DNA from: Reichenbachiella faecimaris
Lineage (GTDB): Bacteria; Bacteroidota; Bacteroidia; Cytophagales; Cyclobacteriaceae
DNA: 64,000 nucleotides
Assembly: GCF_900176375.1 (NCBI RefSeq)
Contig: NZ_FWYF01000004.1
Span: forward strand, 186,001 to 250,000
Direction of reading: 5' to 3'
In this document: positions 43,921 through 58,900 of the stretch, piece by piece
Layout: every line of letters starts with the position of its first letter
How positions within the stretch are numbered: position 1 is the first letter of the stretch
Position numbers and translations under genes: made by a program
The notes under the pieces: generated by a model
Seen by the model: only the letters and a program-made list of their open reading frames with translations
Databases searched by the model: none
Told to the model about the DNA's origin: nothing

Positions 43921-46900
43921 TCAATGCGTGATCATCAATTTCTTGAATTCAAATTCTGATTTCTCACCTCTAATAGACATATAGTACAATCCACTTGGGA
44001 ATCTATCAGTTTTCATACTAAACCCTTCATTACCGGCAGGTAATTTACCTTGATCAAACACTCTACCTGTTTGGTCGAATACTGACCATTGCATGTCTTC
44101 TTGAATCAACTGATCAAAGATGATGAACACTTCATAGTCAGTAGGATTTGGGTACATGCTGAAATCCCTTGCATCTGCTATTCTATCCGCTACATTCGTA
44201 ACAGTAGAACTGCTCTTAGACGACACCAGACTATGTGCATTGTCAATTCTAACTGATTGATAAATCTCCTTAGTACTACTATTTTGTATAAATACAATTG
44301 CAGACAAATTGGAGTCATCAGCAATGTTTGTCAAATCCCAAGACACAGATACCTCATCAGTCGAATTCCCATCAGTGTCAGTGAACATTAAGGCATCTCC
44401 TACTGCTAATTCAGAAGTAAGTTTCACATATTTACCCGACCCAGAAGGCAATATTTTTCTCATGACATTGTCGAACTCATCTATTCCTCCGACTGTTTGT
44501 GTAACTATGTCTTCAATTATGACCACATACGCTCTTAATTCAATTGGATCATCCTCAGTAGCAGCAAAATCCTGATTAGCCTCAAAAGATATTGTACCTT
44601 TTATTTCAGTGTCAGATGCGCTAGGGTCAGCTGTTACTGTAATATTAAACCCTGGATCTTTAAGAGAATTTAATCTCAAGTCATCCTGATCCCAAGTCAA
44701 CTCACCAGCTTTGGCCGAGGTGCTTATTCCACCTAACTGACCATCTAAGATAGAAGTTACTTGATCCACATTGTAGTAGATAGATCTTGCACTAGGCCCT
44801 GCCGGGTTTTGTGCATTAAAAGGATCAGTGAATCCAAAATCCGAATGATAAGCGATAATCGTTTCATCTCTAACCGTTACTGAAGCACCAGGTAGCACGT
44901 CAGCAATATCTGCTTTCAAATTTGCAGTTGGCGTATTGATTTCAGTTCCGTCCGTATCTTCATCCGACACACTTACAAATTCTTCGATCAACACATTTTT
45001 AGATCGCTCTTGGATTGTAAAATCTGCCAATGCAAATCCAAAATATCCAGTTTTATCAGCAGAAGTTGCTCCCAGAGCAAATCTAAATCTGACATTGGAA
45101 CGATCTGCATCTGGAATATCATCCAAGGTGTGTCTGGCACTCACCCATGAAGGTGTGGCCTGATTTCCTGACCATCCAACCGAGGTAGACAAGGTTGGAT
45201 CTTCAATTTGTTGCTGCCCAGGATCAGAACCAACGTTATCAAAATTATACCATTCAAGGCCAGTTGTAATTCCATTCGAGTAGTTACCCAATGTCTCCCA
45301 AGATTCTCCTCTATCTGTCGAATATTGAACCACGGTTCCATCTTTTGATTCTTCAAAATTAAATGCCATGGTTAACTTCAACATGGGTTTGTCAAGTTGT
45401 GAGAAATCAAAAGCTGGGCTATATAACCAGGAATCTTCACCAGTCAAATAGTGATAACTAGAGCCATCCTGTGATAATGTACCCCAAGCCCAATTTTCAG
45501 TATAGCTGGTAATTAAATCATCATTTACCACACCATCAAGAGCCAAAGAATCAGCATTTAGATTAACCTCATTCCATATCCAACTGCTTGACCTGATTGA
45601 TTCGATCCCCTCAAGACTCATTTGAGAAGTAATGATTGCATCATCAACTAATTTCTCGGCATACCATCCGTTGTTATCAGGATCGAAACCACTTGACGGG
45701 TCAAAAGTTTCGACAAATCCTGTAACAGGATCAATCAATTCAATAGGAATAATATTTACTTCTCGTAACAAACTATCGAAACAACCATTGCTATTTTCTA
45801 ATATCACTTTCAGGTCGTACTTACCAACACTTGGGAAATCATAATCAAATGGTCCAAAAAGTTGAATATCATCGCCCGTAGAAATTGTTCTATTAGTCAG
45901 TGGCGCATTTACCGGGTCTAGCCATGATTCGTCAATTATTGTTATTCCATTAGTCTCATCCAATACTGTAATTGCTCGAATTTGATTCAAAGACAATTCG
46001 TTTTCATTCACATAAAAGGTAGTAGGCTGATCTACAATCACCTGATCCCATTCAATAGAAATATTTGGATTTATTCTAATTAATATGGATTGCTCTGTAA
46101 TGCCCACTTCATTCAGGTCACTTGAGCATCCGTCCGCAGTTGTTGCAACTAGCACTACTCCAAATTGAGCATCGAGTCCATCAAATCCGTCGAAGTCATG
46201 TGTAACCATTTGACCATTTTTGACTGAGCCACCACCATCATCATAAGGACTGGTTTTCTGGATTACGCCATTATCATCAGCATTATAGAATTGCCATTCA
46301 AAAGTCAACTCATCCAAAGTGAATGGTGATTCTCTAGGAGGTTCTGGAATTTCTTCCGTTTCCCAAACATCGGTACCGTCATTCAGTAACTCCACATCAA
46401 ATTGAACCTGAGGATCAATACACCCTCCATTTACAACTGCGAATACCTCAGGAAGGATGTTAACCACTATTTGTTTGGTTACATCATTATAACATCCAGT
46501 TTCGTTATCAGTGAATTCATACCTGAGATCAAAAGTCCCGGACTGAGCTTGAACTTCATCCGTAAAGTCTCTTAGGTCATACTCGACATCATCAGTACCG
46601 CTACCTGACGTAGAGCTTGTGAACAATTCTTGCTCCACTCCCCCATTATAAGAATGAAATATGAATCTATTTCCAGCATTGACAGTATTTCGATCACCTC
46701 TTAGAGTAAACGACTCATCGCTTTCACAAAATACAACACCATCATCCCCTGTTTGGAAATTATCCAAATCACTGTATAATTCCATCTCTGGAAGTGGTTC
46801 AATCGTCCATTCACTTACCAGTATGTTTTCACAACTATATGAGCCAGAAGCATCAGAATAAGTGAATTCTACATAATACACCCAAGTATCTCCATCAGAG

Positions 46901-49900
46901 CCATTTACATTAGCGTCATTTTCTACTGAAATTGCCGTAGCATCAACTGACGCCGTTCCGTCCCCATTGTCCACAAATCCAGAAGTAATTTCATCTGTTA
47001 ATGCTTCGTCCGTAAAGAGTCTGAAGGAACCCGAGGTAGCATCTGATTCGCCTGACGCTGCTCCTGATATATGTGTGCCTTGAATGGTGAATTGTCCTTC
47101 ATCATAACAAACATGTGTGCCATCTATAGACTCACCAGCAGAATTTCCACCAGCACTACTTGTATATTCTATATCCAGAGTAGGCTGAGGTTGGATGACA
47201 AATGAGGTTTGATATACATTTTCACAAGCATATTCAGAAGCTGATTCATCTGTATAAATAAATTCCACATAATAAGTCACAGGAACTCCGTCTCGATCAA
47301 TGCCATTATCCTCTGAAATATCTGCTGGAATCACTGATGCTGTTCCATCACCATTGTCTACAAATCCAGAAGTCGAAAGCTCTGCAGTATATCCTGAGTT
47401 TGTATAAAGAGTGAAAATACCGGAAGCTGCGTCTGATTCGGCACTAGCAGCTCCAGAAATATGTGTACCCCGAATATCAAAAGAAGCTTCATCATAACAG
47501 ACTATCGTGCTTGCCAAATCATCTCCAATTGCATTGGCTCCCGCAGCTGTATTATACTCTATTCCTAAAGTCGGTTGAGGATAAACAATAATTGATCTAA
47601 CAATAATCTCTTCACAATTGTAACTACCATCATCATCTATATAGGTATACTCTATATAGTAAGTATGTGGCGTTCCCTCTCTTCCTCCGCTGTAGTTATC
47701 ATTTTCAGCAGCATCAGACACATCAGCTGCTGTGAAGTCTGCAGTTCCATTTCCATTATCAGTAAATCCAGTGGTGATTTCATCAGTTAAACCAGAATCA
47801 CTAAATAGTCTAAACACACCGTCAGTAGCATTAGACTCAGCTGTTTCGTCTCCAGATATATGCTTACCTCTAATCGTAAAAGTAGCCTGATCATAACACA
47901 CCTCGGTAATTTCTGTTCCTACATCCTCAATTAAATCGCCATTGGAGTTTTCACCAGTATTAGCTGAATACCTCAATTCCAATTCAGGTTGTGAATTCAC
48001 AGTGAACGTACTTTCGACTGTCCTACTCGTACAACCTTCTGCATCAGTATAAGTGAAACTTACAGTATGATCAGAATTCACACCAAATTCTGTGGTATAT
48101 ATTAATGCTGCTGTAGAAGCAGTCACGTCCGCGGTACCGTCAGCATTGTCAACAAGACCATCAGAATCTATTGTGAATAGACCACTAGTAGCATACCCGT
48201 CAACTGCATCTTTATCTTCTGTTCCTTGAATTAAGAATTCTGATTGATCATAACAAACTTCTGTTCCATCTAAGTCATCGTCAACTGCATTTTCATCAAC
48301 AACCTCTCCATAAACTATATCCACCACAGGCAGTCTATTTATATCTAATGTTACCGTTGTTGCATTGACGGGATCATTGTGATCGCTTTCACAACCGTTT
48401 TGGATAGTGGTGACATAATATTCCAAATCAAGTACAGTGTTATCACCACCAAAAGTATAAGAAGGGTGATCCGAAACATTGATGACAGATCCGTCGGAAC
48501 TAGCACCAGTTGAAATTTGATTGGTCAATGAGCCAGAATTATCTGCATACCATCTAAATGAGGGAGACGTATAGTCTCCAGCATTGGCTATAGCCATAGT
48601 GGTTATAGAGCCATCTGCACAATAGACATGCGTATCATCAAGCACTAGGTCTCCAGGTAAGTTGCCTACACCTGTCACAGTTGGTGGCACTGGTATTTCA
48701 TATTTGGTGAAATCTATCTGTGTTTGGTTGATACTTTCACATCCAGTAAATCCAGAGCCTCCAATATTGTAATTAATGGTCTGTGTAGCAAAGAAAGTGA
48801 AATCACCTGTTGTTCCAACTGGATCCAAATGTGATGGTGCATAGATATTTGTTTGCGAGAATGTTGACCCTGTAGCCAACGTTATTCCATCAGCAGCATA
48901 CCAGTTGAAGTAGGCATTGGCCTCACCATTGTTGATCTGGAAAGTGGGTATATCATCACTATCAATATCCGTACAAGTATTACTATAACTTGCTAATATG
49001 ACATCAACAGGTTTACGAAGTATACGCACAGTGATCGCACGAGCAGCACTTTCGCATCCAGCGAAATTTGGAGGGCCTGAAACAATATCTTGCGTTTGAG
49101 TCACATAGAAAGTGTATGTACCTTCTTTAGGTGAACCGCTCAAATCTGTGACTGTGCTGCCATCTTCAGATAGCTCACTAGGAATTAACTCTGTAGGTTG
49201 TATGATACTTCCATCCGCATCAGCTACAGTCAATTCTGTAGATAAATCAGAATCATCATACCATCTGAATATTACTCCTCCTTCGCCCTCAACGATGATA
49301 GGCTGCACAGCATTATTATCTCCTTCACAATAATAGAATGTAGTCACCACGCCATCAGTAGCATCTTCGGTAGGTGCAGCCGGAATATCTCTTACACTTA
49401 TGGTAAGAAAGGCCATATCAGCATCTTCAGTTTCACAACCTACATAACCTGAACCATCTTGATTAATATAATTAGTTTGAGATACTAAAAAGTAATAATT
49501 TCCATCAGACTCTTCAGCTGCTGTAACTCCTAAATCAATACCAGTTGCTGTTGTTCCAGTAAACCTTGGAGTAGGGCTTAGTTTTGCCCTTGATACATCA
49601 GAACGGTACCAGTTAAATTCTACTGGATCATCCGTTGTTTCATCTGTATCTCCAGAAACAGAAACACTCAGCCCGCTCAAATCACCCTCGCAGAATCTAA
49701 GTTCCAAATCAGTGGTTGCATCTAAATCAGCAGCAGATCCATCATCATCAAATGTCGGAGCAACTGGGTCTGTAAGAACATATATATTGATAGTAGTCCA
49801 GTCACTGGCACATCCATTGAAGTTTACAGCCTGATTTTCATCTGTATATTGTCTCACATAATACGTGTATGTTCCGGGCACATCTGGATCGTATGCAAAG

Positions 49901-52900
49901 TGATCGATCAATTCTTGTTCTGTTACTAATCGATTGGCAAATGCGGAAATGTCATTGGTAACTCCGCCCACTTCATCAACAAAAACCTCTGATCCCATGG
50001 TATTATCCGTAGCCCATTCATATACTGAGCCTGTAACTGACGGGGTTTCGATTTGACCAATGGACTCTCCTTCACAGATATAAAAATCTGCAGTAGCACC
50101 AGTCACATACGCACCATTGAAGCTATTGATATCAGGCGCATTTTGAGTCGCGTTTACGTTTATTGTAATTTTTGTAGAGCCACTTTCTGCACCCACATAC
50201 TCAGCAGTAACACTGCCATCCTCTGTATTGTCTCTGTCTGTCTGAATCACATGTACTGTAATACTCGTACTCGCCGTTCCTGCGAAATCAAGTCCTAACA
50301 GCGCGTTGGTATTGGTAGGTACAAAAGTCACTAAATCTGTAGTCCCATAAGTTGAGAATAATTCTGAACCCAAATCAATATTCCCATTGCCATCATCTGC
50401 ATAGAAAGTATAATATGATTGAGCAGGCTCATTATCCTCCATGTTATCTATTAGAATAATATCATCCAAGGCCACGGTACCCGTACCACAATACTCATAT
50501 ACATAAGTATCACTACCAGCGTCATATACAAAAGTCGAAGACCCGGTATCCACGATTGGTTCATTCGGTACTGAGTAGACGTCAATTGTGATCTCTCTAA
50601 TATCGGACTCACACCCTTCAAAATCCGAATCATTGATTCTAAGATCCGTTGTCTGCGTAAAGAAAAATTCTTTCTCGATACCACCGTTTGGAGTAGTAGT
50701 ACCGAATAAGGTAGTAGTGGCCATCACTTCACCAATCGTTCCAGCGTTTCCTGTGATTTCACCAGTCTTATTAATATTGTTATACCACCTTATAGAATCA
50801 GCGCCCGTAGTTGCTGTCATATTAGCAATTACAGTACCTGTAGTATATTCAAGTACGTATTCTCCTGACACATCCAGTTCTCCAATACCAGTTAGTGTAT
50901 TAGCCAAGGTAGGCTGTGCAGGTTTAGATAAAAGTTCTACATACACAGAATCAAGGTTTACACACCCCTTAGTTGGGAAGTCTCCATCAGAATCAATTAG
51001 GAAATCTGACTCTTCAGAGGTATAAACTAACCTATATAACGCAGGCCCTGTTCCAATTGCACCAGGGTCTGTTAAGTCAAATATTGCTGAACCTACTGCC
51101 GCAGTATTTAATATTGTTGTTGAATCTGGATTTGGGTCTATTTCTTTTAATGTGTAACCCAGCAATGTAACAGCATTCCCGTCCACTTCAGCCGTTACAT
51201 TGAATGAGCCAACTTGCTCACAATAGTAAGTATCATCAATGTCCAAAATTTCTACTGTAGGTAGTGCATTAATTCTGAAAGTGTTTGTAAGTAAGGTTAG
51301 CGTATTGGATTCATCAAAACCATTAATGGTTGTGTCCATTACAATCCTTTTAATGGTATAATTTCCTGGAGCCAATCCAGAAGGGTCAAATGTCCAACCA
51401 TCAGTATATAATTGATCAAAATCATCTGGTACACCGTTTGCAAAATCTGGTCCAGCTGGTGCTTCACAATCTACCACGCCATCGCCATATCCATCATTCG
51501 TATTCTCATAACAGTTAGGAGCAGTCAATCCGGCCACAGGTGTATTCGTGTCATCAACGAGCTCAAATTCATAGAAAACATAGCGTTGGGTATCAAACCC
51601 ATTAGCTGACAATGTATCGGCATTTAAGATTACAGCTGCATCGTCTTCACAAAAATCTTTATCCACTATATTATTGAATATAGTCGCAGTATTGGCAATT
51701 GAAAATATCTTTTCAAAAGTATACTCCTTTTGCGTTAGGTCACTTTTTAATTTATATGAAAAAGCATAATCTCCTTCACCAATACCTGGGTTGAAATTGA
51801 CTGTAGCTGGATCCGATACTACGTCTGTACCTACTAAGCCTTGTCCAGAAAAAGTAACGGTATGATCAGCTGGGTTCGAACCCGATATTGCTATTTGGTT
51901 ATCTTCTACCAAGAAGTTATCGCCAAGAGGAGTCTGAGTAATGTTTACAACTGCAATACTTATTTCTTCTGAAGCACTAATACATCCATCAACTTCAGTC
52001 TCATCAACAAATAGTGTATAAATACCAGTGGCGGAGACATCAAAGTTTTCTGGGTACGGATTGGTAATATCATATAAATTGACTTCTGTCGGACTGGCTC
52101 CTGTGTATGCCAGTTCGCCAGCCTCGTCAAAAGTATCGTCATAATAATACCAATTGTAGGTTCCTCCAGCTCCAGTGGCAGTAATTGAAAAGGATTCATT
52201 TTGATCCACTTGCATCACATCATTAGTAATAGTACCAGCAGGGTATGAAACCGTAGGTGCACCAAGTCCTGCTCTAGTCGAAACATCTAAGTGACTAAAC
52301 TCATGCGACACACTGTTACCGTAAAGATCAGCTGAACCACCTGTACGAACTATGGTTGCAGATGTGATGGCTGGTGTAGAATTATTAATAGCCAAACCTG
52401 AAATCACAATTTCATCTAATTGATCTCCATTACCGTCATTTGAATACGTTACTGTAACCAAATTGCTAGTAACAGATAGATTAGTAATGGTAATGTTATT
52501 TTCGGTCGAGGATGCCACAGAGCCTATGCCAGGCTCAAATTCGTATCCTGCACCTAATGTCAATTCCAATGTATAACCTGTCCCATTAGCATCTCTAAAG
52601 TCATCTGGATTTGTTTCAGATATATAGATACTCTCACTACCACCTAAAGCATCAGTCACAAATCCATTGACACAAGATGCTAATGTAGCGGTAGAACCCG
52701 CACCATTATCAACTACCACTCCATCAATTGTAGTGAATCCCCACGTGGCATGTACATATTGATTAGATGACGCATCTACAAATGCGGTATTTGGCATGGT
52801 TACAGTATAAACAGTTCCTGTAAATAAATCGTCAGTAGGATTAATAGTAATTGTTGAAGTTCCATTGCCCAATACCTGAGAGGCATCCGTAACAGGTATT

Positions 52901-55900
52901 ACTATATTACCATTTGGCCCTCCCGAAATTGTAATACTACCACTTCCTGAAATCACAGGTTCGTTAAAACTAAGAACAAGGTTCCCTCTGATATCCACGT
53001 CTATTGTCGTGTTTAACGGAGACAAAATCGCTGTGGGCGCATCAGAATCGCCTGCTATTGTCGTGAAATTCCATGTGGTTTCATCGGCAATGGCAGCAAT
53101 GGCATTTGGTGTTATGTCGTTATCCTCAAACGATCCTGCATCTATTTGCACATAGTATGACGTATTACCCTGTAATCCAGAATTAGAATAAGAATAAGTA
53201 GTGTTTCCGTTTGATGGTGTACCAGAATTGGCTGCAATACTAAAAGCCAGCACATCATCAGACTGGTAGTAGAAATTTATATTAGTTAAAGCGACTGGAT
53301 TCACTGGCTCATCAAAATTGATTTCAAAATCAGCGTTTAAAGTCAAGATTGAAGAACCATCTATTGGACTGAATACACCCGTATAATTCGGTTCCACACC
53401 ATCATCTGCCATGCTAAATGCCCAACCATCAGCTTCAATCAATGCGCTGGAAGTATTACCAGTGGCGTCTTCAAATGCAGCAGCATCTAAAACTACATAA
53501 TAATTTACACCTCCACTTAACTGATTGGAAACATCATAGGTATACACAGAGCCGGTTCCACTATTATCAGCTGTTTCACTATTTACTGCTATAGCAAGTG
53601 CTTCTGTATCATCAGAATCATACATCACCCTGATGAATCTACTCGGTTTTGCACTGGCGCGCTCATCTATAGTCACAACCAAACTTGTACTTGTAGGATC
53701 TTGTGAAGCTCCTGTAGGCGCAAAAGTTATTCCAGGGCTTGTAGCATCGGATCCAGTAGTAAAGTTCCAATCCGTGTTATTAGAAATCGCCAATGATGCA
53801 TTAGGTGTCTTGTCTGCAAATGCACCAGCATCTACATTTACATAATATCCCGTACTTCCTGATAAAGTAGTAGAATACGTTACCGTAGATCCTGGAGCCG
53901 TAGCAATTGACTCATCATAGAGGGCGTCTGCATCAGCATCAAAAGTATGAGCCAAAACACCATCGTTATAATATATTTCAATATTATTCCCACCATTTCG
54001 ATCTACTCTTTCATCGAAAGTAAAAATTAGATCAACATTAACGTTTTGGTTGGTTGTACCATCCGTAGGCGTAAATGAGAAATTAGGAACTGTAACATCT
54101 CCTGTAGTGGTAATTCCCCAGGTAGCTGCGTCACCAAATAAGGTATTCCCATTTGGGGCGGCATCAGAATCTTCGAATGCCGAAGCTTCTAGCTCGAAGA
54201 AGTAACCAATACCGCCACTCAGTTCCTGTCCTACTTCATCAGAAATATCATAGGTAAATGTTGCTTCGCCACCAGATACCACAGCGCTGACTGCATCCAC
54301 TGGAATCTGGAATGCAAGTAAAGCATCGGAAGTATAATAGACATTAATAAAACTTCCAGGCTGAGGTGTAACGATTTCATCAAAAGTTAAAACAATTTGA
54401 TCTGCTGAAGTTACATTCACTGAAGCCGAATTGGCTGGGCTAAATGCTGTCAAAGCTGGTGGAGTGGCGTCATCGTTTGTACTAAATTTCCATCGTCCTG
54501 AAACAGGAGATGCAGCATATCCTCCAAAGTCATTATCTGTAGCTCCTGCATTAAAAGTTACATCAGTTATTGCACCAGCATCTACAGTGATATAATAATC
54601 CGTACCACCTGAAGCCAGGTCAAATTCAAAACTTAGATGCGTATCAGAGGTATATATGAAATTATCTACAACAACATTAGATCCACCGTTTCCATTGCTT
54701 TTAATGATCACATAACCATCCACAGCACCAGCTAAGGATTGACTAAATGTGGCGTATGTCGTACTTGAGGTGTTGACAAAAGCACCTAATTGAGTGGTCA
54801 AAGAAGATCCATCAGTCGAATACCAAACTTCAAATTCAGCAGCACCTCCATCTTCAGATCTATATTCAAATTCAATGGCTTCAAAATTTGAAATAAGTGG
54901 TGTAACTAAACGATCATTATCTGCAGGCGAAATACTGATCGCATCACCAGTACCACCTACGGCAAGCCCTGCTCCCGCCAATGCGGCATTAGTTTGTGTC
55001 CAAGTTCCCGTTTCAAAATCGAACGTTCCTTCATCATAGTCAAAGTCTTCTATAACTTCATTTACTGGATTCACATCAGACGTTACGTCTAGAGATGCAA
55101 TAGCTGAACCGTCAGCATCTGTGTAGTACAAATTGATATTTCCAGCACCCCATTGCACGGGTTCATTAAACTCCATCACAAAAGTTCTGGAAGCACGAAC
55201 ATCAGTGGTTCCATCAATAGACAAATCAAGACTCACAATTTCTGGAGCATCAGTATCTAGGATAGTAGTAAACTCCCAAACACCTGATCCACCAATGGCA
55301 GCCAGATTCTCATTGCCAGAGTTGTCCTGAATGGTATTAGCAGGAATCTCTATGTAATAAGTTGTGTTATATTCTAAGGTTACATTATTGATCTCAACAG
55401 TCTTACCTAAATAATCAATGCTGAAATCTGTGGCATCCAAGACTAAATGATTCTGTGCATTAGTTACATCATATATGATAATATTAGCTCCACCAATTCC
55501 ATTTACTGGCTCAGTCATAGTGAAACTGATACTTGGTGTAATGCTCACCACTTTGTTTCCAGGGTCATGCGCAGGAACAAAGAAGTCTGCCACACCCGCA
55601 TCTACTGTTGGGTTTGTAGCATCAAAATTACCAGTTGTAAAGTTCCATCCGTTTGCAGTCAAAATGCCTGCAAACGCATTTCCAGAATAGTCTTCAAAAG
55701 CACCCGCTGTGATTCTTACATTATATCCCGTAAGACCAGATAATTCATCAGTTGGAATGATCGTCAACTCATTACCTTCTAAGGAAAGAGAACCTGCGGC
55801 ACCTGAATTTAGAATATCTGAGGTGACATCGAACTGATCTACTATATCTCCAGAGGCAGACAAGTAAAGCGTGACTGTCCCTGATGCACCTGCAACTACA

Positions 55901-58900
55901 GGTTCATCAAATTTCAGTACCAGATTATCGGTAGTAGATACATCCGTCTCATTATCCTCAGGGGTAAGTGTATTGACTTTAGGTGGAATAATTTCACTTG
56001 AAGTAGTAAAGTTCCAAGTGTATTTGTTGTCTATTCCCTCGAATGGGTTTCCAGCCAAATCTTCAATGGCACTTTCTGAAATTCCTACATAGAAAGTTAC
56101 ACTACCTGGAAGGTCACCTAAAGACGAAATGTCGATAGTCAACTCATTGCTATTGTAAGTCAAGAGGCCACTATTTGCACCAAATTGCAATACGGTAATA
56201 TCTGGATCTGTTTTTGCAAAAAGCCTGATGGCGCCAGAACCTGGTTGAATATCTTCGTCAAACGAAATAGTCAGCGATCCTGTAGCCAAAGCCACATCGT
56301 CATTACCATCATAAGGACTAAACCCTCTATCCACACCTAATTCGTCAATAATGATACCTATGTCAGAAGCTCCTTCATCAATTTCAAGTCTAATATCTCC
56401 AGAATATGGTGTACCGAATTCATGATAAAACTCAAGGAACTCGCTATCATTTGTGGCATTGATGACATCCAGAACTACAGAACCTCCAGATTGATCAACT
56501 AAGTTGAGCACTGCGGTACCAACAGCACTTGTTTTATACAAGAACGTTATGCTATTAGCTGAAGCTAATGTAGGCAGTTGAATATATGCGGATGCCACAT
56601 CAGGGATTCCAGAAGCATCCCCGCTTCCACCTACAGCATTTGCTGCACCTGCCAATACGTCATTGGAACTTGTCCAGCCGGCAAGGTCAGTACCAACATC
56701 AGTAATCAGGCCGTCAAAATTTTCATAAATCTGTGCCGAAATTTGTGGTGGCGTATTGTCTCCAGTATCAATAGTTCTGAATTCAATAGTTTCAATATTA
56801 TCAGCAGGAAACGCATCAGTACCCGTTTCTTCAAAGTCAGTGCCATCATCTACTGATGCAAATGCTGTTTCAGGGATATCTACAGTGACCAATTCGTCAG
56901 AAACAAAACTAAAGTCGGGGTTGATGACAATAACATTTGTCCCATCACCTGTGACTTGCGATGGAGCCGTCCCTATGTCATAATTTTCAGTTACAAATCC
57001 ATTATCACCTGATACTGTAATTGTACCAGTACCAAAATTAACTGCTTCATCAAAGGTCAATGTAATGTTGGTGCTTCTACTTATCGTTCCATTAGGAGAG
57101 CCAGGATCTATTGATACGGGATTGAAATTAACAATCGTGGGTGCCGCTGCATCTGCCGTAGTAAAAGACCAAGATCCAGCACCAATTAAACCTGCCCAAT
57201 CATTTCCTCCATAATCCTCAAACGAATTGGCGGCAACAGTTACGAAGTAAGTCGTTCCCTTTTCTAGAATAGAAGACAAGGTGAATGTAACAACATTATC
57301 TACAATGGTAGTTTTGGATAAGTTAGTTACACTTATCGTTTCAACTACATCGAGCGTATTAAAATCCCTTAGAATCAAGTTACCCGAATTGGCGCGAACC
57401 TCTTCTGAGAATGTTATTACCAATTCTGTCACAGCCACTGCTGCACTTTCTGTATGTGCTGGAAGCAACGTTAGATCAACTGGAAAAGAATTGTCTTCAA
57501 CCACCACAGAGGTGAAATCAATCTGCGTCAAATCTGGATCATAGAAATCATCAATTCCATCTCCATCTCCATCACTTCCTCCCGTATTAACTACTTCAAA
57601 TCTATCGTCTATGCCATTCACAGGAGATACATCTAGCCCTAAAGTAAGGTCAACATCTACCACATCTGGAATACCATCTAAATCCGTATCTAGTGGTAGA
57701 TTATCAATGGATACAGTACCACTAGGGAATACACTATTTATAACAATTCCATTTTCAGATAATATACCTGCAGTAAAATTAGTTGCTATCGGATCAATTG
57801 GAGAACCTGCAGGTAAGGTCAAAACTACCTTACCATTGACATCAGCATCAATATTGCCATTGGCATCTTGAGCTTCAAGTTCTATAGAAAATCCTGGGTC
57901 TCTTTCGAAAGTAGTTGCACTAGTCAGAGGATTGGCAAAAGTTACCACTTGTGTAAAGGCGTATGCCTTAACCTCAATTTCGTTATCACCTGAATCTGTA
58001 AAATTGGCAGTTGATGCTCCCCCGGCATCAGCAAGTGCAAAATCAGATCTTCCATTTCCTGTATTGGCCACTGCGCTACTAACAGTTAAGGTAATCACCT
58101 CATTGTCATCTACACTTACATCCTGTTTGAATGTAGCTCTAATAATGAAGGTAGCCTCCGAGTTATCGCTTGCTTCAATATCACTACCACCAGCATCAGC
58201 ATTCAAAAATGCCACGGTTCCACTTGTTACTGCTACCTCCTCTTTTTCAGTAGTTCCGTTATAAATTGCCATACGATCCAAGTTTTCCCAATTGGTGACA
58301 TTGAAAGTAATGTCTGCTAATCTGGTTCCGTTTGTATCTGTATCACTAGCACCAGCTCCACCATCCCGTACGATGAATTGAGCGATCACAAGTTCATCAT
58401 CACCTGTGGCATCTATGTTTGTGGCATCGTATTGAGTATAATCAATATATTCAGGGTAGTCAAAAGAGTTATCTTCTATGATATCAGACTGAGCGTCAGA
58501 TACGTCAAAAGCTACTGTACTAGAAACAAAATCCCCACTTCCCGCACTAAAATCATCAGTTACAGTGAAAGTATAGTTACCCACTAGCGTAATAGTTAAA
58601 TCAGACCAGGTAGCCACTCCATTAGAGAATGGGTTGTCCGTTAAATTCGTGCCTGTTATATTAGATGCAGGAGAAGTGATATCAATAGTATATGGACCAC
58701 CATTGTAATCCAAGTCCACATTACCCTGCGCATCCTGTGCTTCTACAATGGCAGTAAAAGCAGTATTCAATACCACCTGTATATTAGCATTTGAAACTTC
58801 TGCATCTGTGGCTCCACCAAATGAAGTTATCACTACATCAGAGGCCACTACATCAATATCAACATTACCACTATTTACAGATTGCGCTGCAGCCAGGGTA

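Noticed and set aside
46700-48290. Regular spacing at about 390 bases, considered as a CRISPR or other DNA repeat array
   Set aside because: The repeats are long, diverged and in frame with the giant protein; they are protein modules.
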